From NCBI RefSeq assembly GCF_014359955.1, contig NZ_JACIYL010000113.1, forward strand, positions 1 to 8,557: DNA of 8,557 nt. The letters run 5' to 3'. Each line of letters opens with the position of its first letter. The stretch's first letter is position 1. Positions 1 through 6,317 of this stretch are shown piece by piece. The translations under genes were made by a program, and so were the position numbers. The notes under the pieces are model-generated. The model did no database searches. It worked only from the letters and a program-made list of their open reading frames with translations, and was not told the origin of the DNA. Source of the stretch: Thermogutta sp. (lineage in GTDB: Bacteria; Planctomycetota; Planctomycetia; Pirellulales; Thermoguttaceae).

Positions 1-2154
1 AACGCTGACAGTCTGCAAAAATGTGCTGTGTTCCGACAGCCGTTTGACGACCTCCAACCAATTCCGGATCAGGGGCAACCAGTTCGGCTGTTTGCCCCCG
101 GCAAATTCGTGGATCACCAACTGGAGGGCTTCCCCCAGTACGGTCGAAGCCTGCCGGATCGTTCGACACAGTTGGGTCAAACCAGCCCACAGTTGTTCGA
201 TGGTGTCGTCAGGAAGATGTTTGAGATAGCTCGCAATGTTCCCGTCAATGAATGTACCGAGTTCCCGTGTTTGGGCTTGGAACGCGGCGTGGTCTTGAAA
301 CAAGGCTTCAATCTCTTCGGTGGCGGGAAGCTCGGGCCCGGTTTGGGCCCACACCAGGCTTTGCTTTCGATCGGGAGTCAACTCGACATGCCAATCCGCG
401 AAGAATTCCAGCTCGTCCTCAGACAGCGGAAAATGCGCTCTGGGGCCTTCCTTCGGCAGCCACCGGTATTTGGAAGCACGTTTGTTAACCTTTTGAGCGA
501 TATGAGCGGCCGTCCCGGTGTATCCGCCAGGCAGTGTACGGTCCACCCGAGTTTCTGCTTCGCGAACGTCGCAGAGTTCTTTTTCCAACCGTGCTATTTG
601 ATCACGGCAGTCGCGAAGCTTTTCGGAAAGCCTTACGATTTCGGCGTTTTGAAAGAGTTCGTCCCACTGTTCGGCCCTGCGGACAATCCGTTGGACCGAG
701 TCCTCCATGAGTTTGAGCTCGCTGCGCGAGTTTCCCAGCGCGATGACGCAGAGATCCCGAATGTCCTCCGGTAGCATGTCACGGAGCACCGTCAAAGCCT
801 TTGCCGACTGGGCCGTGATCAACAGGCGATGCCCCTGAGCAAGGAGATGACAAATGAGGTTCGCGATCGTTTGGCTCTTACCTGTTCCGGGTGGGCCTTT
901 CACCAGCACGCACGGCTGTTCGGAAAGCCGTTGGGCAATCCGACGTTGCTGGTCATTCGATGGTAAGGGAAAATAGAGTTCTGTCTCCGGGACAGGGGAG
1001 CGAGGCGATCTCCTGGAAGTTTTGCGATTACCTTGAGATCCCGAAACGAGGTCGGCTTCTTCGTGGGCCGCAGCTCTTCCTTCTAAAAGCAGCGTCTGCC
1101 ATGGTCGAGTTTCGCGCAGACGGCCTTCCTCAAATCCCGTGATAAGCTGAAGGACCGTCTCTTCATAGCCTGTGAAAACGCGACGCCGCAGGGCAAGGGC
1201 CGGAGCGAAACGAAGACTTAAGGGGGCCTGTCTTTCGCCTCGAGGCGACATCGCTACCGGATCGATCACGATCTCCGGAGAAAGGTGGTTGCCCACCAGA
1301 TTCAGTAATTCCTCGATGAGCGTCCGCTGGGTGAGATTACAGTCGAGCTCCTGCAGTTTGTCCTGCAGAGGAGTCTTGGTAAAGTCCGGCCGAAGGTGGG
1401 AAGGGAGAAACGTGAGATCGAGTTTGAACTGGGTAAAGTCCCACGAAGGCCGCACCAGGAGTTTCCCTCTGATGGGTTCGAGGACAATGTCGGCCGGGGC
1501 CACGAATAAGTGGCGGCGGTAAAACTGGCCGTCGATAATTCCTTCCAGCAGTCCGAACGCCATAACCAGTTCGGACGTCTCGTCGGTACTACTGGAAAGA
1601 CGTCGCATCAAATCCAGTTGCGAATAGAGACGCTGGCTTTCGTACCACAGAGAGTAGCCCGCATGCCAGGGGCGCCACTTTTCCAGATAATGGGCGAACG
1701 CTTTCTGTACCTCCGGGTGATCCTCGAGGCGTTCCCACGCTATCGAGTCGTCTTCGTTCTGTTCCCTGGCAGAACTGAACAGGGGAGCCGGGGGATGCGT
1801 TGGCGACGGGATTTCTGAAAGGAGTTTGGGCTCGTTTTCTGACGGATGGCGCAGCGAATACGGATAATCCGCAATCCAGGGCTTCAGTTGCTCCGGAGGA
1901 TCCGGCATTGCCGGTTCCCTCAGCTTTTGCATTTCCAACCACAGCTCAATATCCGTTTCGCTCTCGTTATTCTCACGAAGCAAAGGAGAATAAATCCCCT
2001 GGGCACCGCGTTTGAGTGCCCCATCCAGATCTGCCCACCACAGGAGATGGTCATCCTTCGAATAGGTGGTGCCGCTCCGCCGTCGGAGTCCAGAGTAATC
2101 CCGTAAAAACTTCAGAGTTGCCAATGTTTTTTCTCGAAGAGTTGGTGTTGTCAT
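1..2154 (-). CDS. UPF1-like superfamily 1 helicase/ATPase, N-terminal 718 residues (3' end beyond window)
   Basis: An uninterrupted minus-strand frame runs from ATG at 2154 to base 1 with no stop, so the C-terminal part is missing. Residues 420-427 are a perfect Walker A loop (GPPGTGKS), preceded by an N-D-Q-Q stretch at 400-403 that fits a helicase Q motif and followed by a motif Ia-like strand (RLLITAQSAKAL, from residue 443). Residues 499-538 look like a charged coiled coil, and 543-558 contain a GGYTGTAAHIAQKV block that I associate with large UPF1-like bacterial helicases (AAA_11/AAA_12 type). Motifs II to VI would lie past the left edge, so strand separation or nuclease activity cannot be judged. 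The first 400 residues carry no domain I recognise. The start was chosen because an in-frame TGA lies five codons upstream and the N-terminus MTTPTLREKTLATLKFLRDY fits the family; no strong Shine-Dalgarno site is present. Likely cytoplasmic, using ATP on DNA or RNA; a defence role is possible but not shown. Confidence 0.9.
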   Translation of the reverse strand, partial: MTTPTLREKTLATLKFLRDYSGLRRRSGTTYSKDDHLLWWADLDGALKRGAQGIYSPLLRENNESETDIELWLEMQKLREPAMPDPPEQLKPWIADYPYSLRHPSENEPKLLSEIPSPTHPPAPLFSSAREQNEDDSIAWERLEDHPEVQKAFAHYLEKWRPWHAGYSLWYESQRLYSQLDLMRRLSSSTDETSELVMAFGLLEGIIDGQFYRRHLFVAPADIVLEPIRGKLLVRPSWDFTQFKLDLTFLPSHLRPDFTKTPLQDKLQELDCNLTQRTLIEELLNLVGNHLSPEIVIDPVAMSPRGERQAPLSLRFAPALALRRRVFTGYEETVLQLITGFEEGRLRETRPWQTLLLEGRAAAHEEADLVSGSQGNRKTSRRSPRSPVPETELYFPLPSNDQQRRIAQRLSEQPCVLVKGPPGTGKSQTIANLICHLLAQGHRLLITAQSAKALTVLRDMLPEDIRDLCVIALGNSRSELKLMEDSVQRIVRRAEQWDELFQNAEIVRLSEKLRDCRDQIARLEKELCDVREAETRVDRTLPGGYTGTAAHIAQKVNKRASKYRWLPKEGPRAHFPLSEDELEFFADWHVELTPDRKQSLVWAQTGPELPATEEIEALFQDHAAFQAQTRELGTFIDGNIASYLKHLPDDTIEQLWAGLTQLCRTIRQASTVLGEALQLVIHEFAGGKQPNWLPLIRNWLEVVKRLSEHSTFLQTVSV

Positions 2155-2239
2155 TGGCCTGTCCACTTTTCAGAAAATTTTTGATGGTTGGATGAGGTTG
2201 TCCACCTTGATGGCCCGAAGGCATGACGGGACTAAATAC

Positions 2240-2269
2240 ACTATAAATCAAACCCGACCGGACCACCAA
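2240..2269 (-). promoter_or_regulatory. Possible sigma70-type promoter for the helicase gene
   Basis: Read on the minus strand, TATAGT (2245-2240) matches the -10 consensus at five of six bases and sits about 85 bases before the helicase ATG. The best -35 at a usable distance is TTGGTG (2269-2264), 18 bases upstream, which is weak. The A/T-rich stretch around it stands out from the surroundings. This is a motif match only. Confidence 0.22.
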
Positions 2270-2282
2270 ATAGCAAAAACGG

Positions 2283-2390
2283 GGGGCAACCTCAGTGAAC
2301 CCATCGCCCGGTAATGGCTTCAGAAGAACCGATACAACTGCGACGGACGCTTCAGCGCCCACAGACAGCACCGTTGCTCCGGTTTGCCCC
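2283..2390. repeat. Long-range inverted repeat (9 bp with one bulged base)
   Basis: GGGGCAA plus CC at 2283-2291 pairs with GG-T-TTGCCCC at 2381-2390, leaving only T2383 unpaired. It encloses about 90 bases that include a small CCAT/ATGG hairpin. It lies directly beside the stronger inverted repeat at 2400-2533, so the two together look like consecutive domains of one folded element. Which strand, if either, is transcribed cannot be told. Confidence 0.4.
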
Positions 2391-2399
2391 ATGGCTTCC

Positions 2400-2533
2400 T
2401 GTAAGGTGCCATAGCGGAGCCGCCTGATACCGATCGCCACACGGCATGCAAGCGAACCGCCGAGGGCACGCTTGATTATTTCGTCTCGGGGACGTGCGAA
2501 CAAGCACGCAGCGTCCACAGGCGGCACCTTACA
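2400..2533. repeat. 134-bp element bounded by an 11-bp perfect inverted repeat
   Basis: TGTAAGGTGCC at 2400-2410 is the exact reverse complement of GGCACCTTACA at 2523-2533. Inside, GCCTG and CAGGC extend the stem after a bulge. Reading the minus strand, further hairpins follow: CGTGC-TTGTTC-GCACG flanked by GGA/TCC, and a CAAGCG/CGCTTG pair. Nested pairing of this kind fits a structured RNA or a short palindromic element of MITE type. I see no target-site duplication at the two ends (flanks differ) and no integron attC core, so a mobile origin is not supported directly. Confidence 0.5.
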
Positions 2534-2903
2534 AGCCGGGGCTCAAAAGTACTGTCCACACGGACCTTCTCTCTCAAGCAGGGCGTGAACGGAAAAACAC
2601 TTGTACTGCGATCCCATAGGGACGCCTGCGGAATATTCGTTTACTTCCTTCTACGTTCCATGTCTTTCGATTCTAACATTCAGAATGGCTTTTTCCGGCC
2701 GTTTGCAGGAAGCCTGCGCAGCTCGGGACAGGCTGACACGACACAAAATGCCGAGACAGATAGTGTAAACATTCGCCAGTGAATTATGGAGTGAAAAGCT
2801 CCCATTTCGTGTTTTTGGGCTAAAGAATTGAACTCGGCAAACGGGGAAAGACACCTGCAAAGCGCCGGAAGTAGTAGTCAAACTCATCACTGGTCAATCA
2901 ATC

Positions 2904-3045
2904 GGGCTTATCGCCGACATGCGGCGTTACCCATGGAAGTCAAAACTTCGGGCATGGTGTGGAGGCAGACCAACCGGCCATTCGCAACAGTCAATTCCTT
3001 TCGATTGGGGAGGACACGAATTAGTCCACACCAGCGGACGTGTGG
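2904..3045 (+). promoter_or_regulatory. Hairpin-rich leader upstream of the propeller gene with two mutually exclusive stems
   Basis: A first hairpin has GGG (2904-2906) with CCC (2930-2932) around CGCCG/CGGCG. A second has CCATG-GAAGT (2931-2940), loop CAAA, ACTTC (2945-2949), then CATGG (2953-2957). A 9-bp long-range stem joins TGGTGTGGA (2955-2963) to TCCACACCA (3025-3033). The same right arm can instead form a local hairpin, CCACAC (3026-3031) with GTGTGG (3040-3045), so the two cannot coexist. Such competition is typical of riboregulators, but I match no known class, and the likely promoter at 3129-3157 would start transcription after these stems. Confidence 0.28.
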
Positions 3046-3128
3046 GTTTAGGCATTCGGAAACGCGGTTTGAGAAAAGTTTCGTTCTTCCAAAAAACCTG
3101 ACCTATTTGCTTATGTCCACTGCGACAG

Positions 3129-3157
3129 TTGAATTGTGGCGTAGCAGATGGTATCAC
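3129..3157 (+). promoter_or_regulatory. Possible sigma70-type promoter for the propeller gene
   Basis: TTGAAT (3129-3134) and TATCAC (3152-3157) are separated by 17 bases, the ideal spacing, and each matches its consensus hexamer at four of six positions. Transcription would begin near 3164, roughly 70 bases before the chosen start codon. A motif match only. Confidence 0.25.
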
Positions 3158-3218
3158 GTTTGCAGAATGGAATTCGTAGCGCAGTGGGAAGGACGCAACG
3201 ACCACGTTCATACGTGTC

Positions 3219-3224
3219 GGAGGG
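3219..3224 (+). promoter_or_regulatory. Shine-Dalgarno site that sets the propeller gene start
   Basis: GGAGGG lies eight bases before ATG 3233. The open frame extends 135 codons further upstream, to ATG 2828, but that extension reads as unprotein-like sequence and none of its ATGs has comparable ribosome-binding support. Starting at 3233 places a signal-peptide-like segment at the N-terminus, which agrees with this site. Confidence 0.65.
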
Positions 3225-3232
3225 TGTTGGGT

Positions 3233-5620
3233 ATGTGGAGAGGTCGCGGAAAAATCGGCACAGTGTTCACGAAATGGGAAGTTATGCTGGTGCTGGTTTC
3301 GGCATGGGGGGTGTGCTCGGCCCTTGGCCAGTCCGAAGAACAGCCTCCGTGGCAGCAGACGGCTGAGGGGCTGCGTTATACCAGTACGTGGATCGGTTCT
3401 ACCTGGCCAGGTGGGCCACTTTGGGTTCAGACTTCCATCAGTGGTCTAGCTGTCTTGCCTGATGGGACGTCGGTGACGTGTAGCCCGTGGGACGAAGCTC
3501 ACCGTGAGAATACGATCTACGGACACGACGGAAATATCATCGCGGGTGTCGGTGGTTCTGAATCGCGTGCCATTGCAGCGGACTCGCGTTATGTTTACAC
3601 GCGGGTCAATCGGACGGTCAATGGGAAGCCAATGCAGGGGGTCGCACGGTACTTCCGGGATCAGTTTTTCGAGAAGCAAGGGCCCCGGGGACTTTATTCG
3701 ATGCGGTGGTGTCGACCTGCTCCGTTTACCGGTGGTGGTGGACCGGACGGCAACGAACGGTATCTTGTCGAGTCCGTGCCCTATTTGTCGGGTGCAAAGC
3801 GGATCGCGGAAGTCGCTGCTCATCCGGAGGCAGCCGAGAAGTACCGACACGCGCGACCGCAGATCACCGGCATGGCATCTGATGGCGCACTCTTAGTAGT
3901 AGCCGAAGACATAACGCACCATATTCATATGATCGACTGTGACACAATGCAGTGCGTTCGGGATATTCCTTTTCGCTACCCGGGCCCGGTCGCGCTCGTT
4001 CCTGGTGGGGGCCTTTGGGTGGTTCAGCGTCCGCAGCAGCCGGTGGAAGTGCCGGTTTGGCTGCCCTGGTCGGAGGTGGGGGAATATGTCCTGGTGGAAC
4101 TGGATCGTCTTGGCCGTCCGACGGGGCGGGAAATCCGCGACGTCAAACTACCGACCGCGATTGCGGTCAGTCCCGACGGCCATCGGCTACTGGTGGCTGA
4201 TAGCCATCCTGAACGCCTCCAAATCCTGATCTACGACCTTACCAGTGCGGTGCTGAAGCTGATCCGGCAGTTTGGCCAGCCCGGCGGTGTCTATGCAGGG
4301 CCGGTTCCTGGTCGACGAGGGCCCGACCGTCTTAATTACCTGTCAGGTGTGGGCGAAGATAAACACGGGTGTCTTTTTGTAACTTCGCGGGCACCGTCGG
4401 GAAGTTGGATTCGTCGCTATCAATCCGACGGCACACTGGCCTGGGAGCGATACACCGCCACGTTCATGAATGGAGCGGCTGCTGTACCGAATACCGATGG
4501 TTCACGCGTTTTGATCGGCCGTGGTGGGTCCAACTTGCTCAGTACAGACTACGAACGAGCATCCGGTCCGCTGGACGAATGGATCGCCGTCACCTGGGAC
4601 CCTTATCGTTATCCGCACGATGTGCGCAAACATGGCTTCCGCCTGTACAAGTTGCCGAATGATCGCATTTACGTCGTTATCAATGATATCGAGTCTGGGA
4701 CGTTGGTGTTGCGCGAAGAGCCGGGCTCTCACATCCTCGTGCCGTCGCTGTACATGAACGGCGGACAGTACCACGGAAATCCAGACCGTCTCTACCCGCC
4801 GGATCATCCGGGCAAGCATCGGTTCATGTGGCGTGATGTAAACGGCAACGGTCAAATCGAGAAAGACGAGTACGTGTTCGTTGGTCCCCACCATAATGCC
4901 AGAAAATGGGCGTTCGACAGCAAGGGCGACCTCTGGGAGTACCACGCACAGTCGAATCAAAAAGGATTGGTGCGTCACAAGCTGCAGGGGTTCGATCCGC
5001 ACGGGAATCCTGTGTACGACTTCACGTTATACCGAGAGGTGGGTCGCGATCCACGCGGTAGGCCGCGCTACGAAGTCGATACCGAGCGGGTAGAGTTATT
5101 TCCAATTCCCTCCGCCTTGGACGAGTTGCGGGAGTGGATCTACGATGCGGATCGGGACGTGATGTTTTTGTTCGGTTTTCCTCCCGAACTGCCTTCGGAG
5201 TGCCGGAATGTATGGTCTGTTGGTTCGGTGGCCTTGCGGGTGGAAAACTTTACTACCGGACCGCAGGTAACGAGCCAGATCGCTTTGCCCTACGGAAAAC
5301 CTGAAGAGCAGGGCAGAAAACCGGACGCCGGCAACGTGATCCGTTCCGTTGCTGTGGCTGACGACCTGCTCTTTGCGGCTATAACCAGGACCACCATGCA
5401 GGGGCAGGTGTGGGTCTGGAATACGCGAAGCGGCCGCTTTCTCGGTGTCCTGAAGCCGGGACCCACCTTGTGGGGCGAGACGTCTCTCGTTGACATTCCG
5501 GAGGCCGTCCACGCCTTCCGTCGAGGTAACGGAGAATACGTCGTTTTCGTCGAGAATAACTGGAAAAACTTACAGATCGTTTACCGTGTTCAGGTGCCGT
5601 CTATTTCTCATGGCGACTGA
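3233..5620 (+). CDS. Secreted NHL-like beta-propeller protein with an EF-hand-type loop
   Basis: The protein has 795 residues. Residues 1-14 are basic, 17-31 are hydrophobic (VMLVLVSAWGVCSAL), and a signal-peptidase site is plausible around A30-G32; Cys28 is not in a lipobox. The mature part is built of repeating beta-strand units such as SGLAVLPDG, TAIAVSPDGHRLLVAD and LSGVGEDKHGCLFVT, the pattern of NHL or SMP-30-like propeller blades. Residues 535-546 read DVNGNGQIEKDE, a canonical 12-residue calcium-binding EF-hand loop (acidic or amide side chains at 1, 3 and 5, Gly at 6, Ile at 8, Glu at 12). No catalytic motif, heme site or anchor is visible. It is probably periplasmic or extracellular and may bind a ligand or polysaccharide; that is inference. 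It stands alone, divergent from the helicase and convergent with the fucosidase-lyase gene. The upstream ATGs at 2828 and 3167 were rejected in favour of 3233. Confidence 0.85.
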   Translation: MWRGRGKIGTVFTKWEVMLVLVSAWGVCSALGQSEEQPPWQQTAEGLRYTSTWIGSTWPGGPLWVQTSISGLAVLPDGTSVTCSPWDEAHRENTIYGHDGNIIAGVGGSESRAIAADSRYVYTRVNRTVNGKPMQGVARYFRDQFFEKQGPRGLYSMRWCRPAPFTGGGGPDGNERYLVESVPYLSGAKRIAEVAAHPEAAEKYRHARPQITGMASDGALLVVAEDITHHIHMIDCDTMQCVRDIPFRYPGPVALVPGGGLWVVQRPQQPVEVPVWLPWSEVGEYVLVELDRLGRPTGREIRDVKLPTAIAVSPDGHRLLVADSHPERLQILIYDLTSAVLKLIRQFGQPGGVYAGPVPGRRGPDRLNYLSGVGEDKHGCLFVTSRAPSGSWIRRYQSDGTLAWERYTATFMNGAAAVPNTDGSRVLIGRGGSNLLSTDYERASGPLDEWIAVTWDPYRYPHDVRKHGFRLYKLPNDRIYVVINDIESGTLVLREEPGSHILVPSLYMNGGQYHGNPDRLYPPDHPGKHRFMWRDVNGNGQIEKDEYVFVGPHHNARKWAFDSKGDLWEYHAQSNQKGLVRHKLQGFDPHGNPVYDFTLYREVGRDPRGRPRYEVDTERVELFPIPSALDELREWIYDADRDVMFLFGFPPELPSECRNVWSVGSVALRVENFTTGPQVTSQIALPYGKPEEQGRKPDAGNVIRSVAVADDLLFAAITRTTMQGQVWVWNTRSGRFLGVLKPGPTLWGETSLVDIPEAVHAFRRGNGEYVVFVENNWKNLQIVYRVQVPSISHGD

Positions 5621-6317
5621 TTTGTGTCGCACCAACGTGACGGACTCGAGCACCGCCCGTAGTCAGACAATTCATTGTGCCGTTCGCGAATACGATGGCA
5701 TCTTCGCACCGATCCCAACAGGGCTCCCTGAGGTTGGGCAAAGCGAGGCTCTGAGACTGTGGGGCGTCACATCAGGCTTGAAGTTTTTTCATTGCGGGAA
5801 GTACGTTTCCTTTGTCCATTTTTTGAGCTGGACAAGAGTCTTGCGGGAAAGCGGAACTTTCAGACTCGCAAATGCCCGTCGATCTCTCTATTCGCGTTCC
5901 CTTGGGAAAACCTGCTCCCTCCGCCGCGCTTTTTGTTACCCAAGCCGTCGCCTTGGCCATTGTTGTCATTAGAGGTCGCCGTCGCGACTGGGATCGTTGA
6001 CCGGGTGGTCGCCATATCAAGCTGCCGAGCTACGCTCGGACTCAAGACTCACACGCTGTTGACCGCCGAGGCGAGTCAGCGCACCATGTCAAAACGTCAG
6101 AGAATTTTTGGGATTTTCAGAGTCCGGCCGCGAAAACGCAAGCCAGTTGACTATCCCTCGCACCGCTTCCAAGTTGGCGAAGCCACTGCTGCGATGAGAA
6201 ACAACCGGTAGAGGCACTTCGCTCGAATCTTTCGCGGCTTGTCTTTGGGCGTGTGCTTGCTCAATGCGCCCCAGGGTGTGATACCCGGCGGGTGTGCGGC
6301 AGCAAAAGGGCAACGAG
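5621..6317. other. Intergenic stretch between convergent genes, no convincing gene
   Basis: Roughly 700 bases separate the two converging stop codons. Open frames here are short or overlap the flanking genes and have no recognisable homology. Visible small structures are a palindrome ACAATTCATTGT (5667-5678), TTCGCGAA (5683-5690), and a 6-bp hairpin CCGAGC-TAC-GCTCGG (6025-6039). None is followed by a T-run on either strand, so I cannot name an intrinsic terminator for either gene. A 42-codon frame (5872-6000, plus strand) encodes a hydrophobic stretch followed by an arginine cluster but has no ribosome-binding site. The length could reflect a decayed gene. Confidence 0.55.

Larger units (their letters stand above)
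2161..3120 (+). promoter_or_regulatory. Six same-strand copies of GTCCAC, candidate regulator-binding motif
   Basis: GTCCAC begins at 2161, 2200, 2513, 2554, 3024 and 3115, all on the plus strand; four of the six are preceded by T (TGTCCAC at 2200, 2554 and 3115, and also at 2161 with flank cctGTCCAC differing only by context). About 0.25 copies would be expected by chance on one strand of this length. The first four form two pairs spaced 39 and 41 bases, close to four helical turns, and the first pair sits just before the helicase start codon. No known factor is assigned, and the word was chosen after seeing the data. Confidence 0.22.
2155..3232. other. Long divergent intergenic region, no assured gene, rich in inverted repeats
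   Basis: About 1.1 kb separates the helicase start from the propeller start. No reading frame here resembles a known protein. One minus-strand frame (GTG at 2527, running to 2051 and overlapping the helicase 5' end out of frame) has coding-like codon composition but no recognisable family. The region contains an 11-bp perfect inverted repeat (2400-2410 with 2523-2533), a long-range stem (2283-2291 with 2381-2390), several smaller hairpins, and six copies of GTCCAC in the same orientation. I found no tRNA, RNase P, tmRNA, SRP RNA or known riboswitch signature. It may hold a structured RNA, a small mobile-element relic, or simply control sequence for two divergent genes. Confidence 0.6.

Noticed and set aside
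28..774. Plus-strand open frame of 248 codons
   Set aside because: It lies antisense to the helicase, whose minus-strand frame contains the Walker A loop and conserved family text; this is a shadow of real codon bias.
2400..2533. Integron attC site
   Set aside because: The length fits, but the conserved GTTRRRY and RYYYAAC cores are absent from the ends.
2828..2930. Resemblance to a cyclic di-GMP (GEMM) riboswitch from the GGCAAACG and GCAAAGC words
   Set aside because: The second stem and tetraloop receptor of that class are not present in the right order or spacing.
2828..3232. N-terminal extension of the propeller protein to ATG 2828
   Set aside because: The 135 extra residues are not protein-like, precede the signal peptide, and overlap the hairpin region; ATG 3233 has the Shine-Dalgarno site.
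6025..6039. Intrinsic terminator
   Set aside because: The 6-bp hairpin is not followed by a T-run on either strand.
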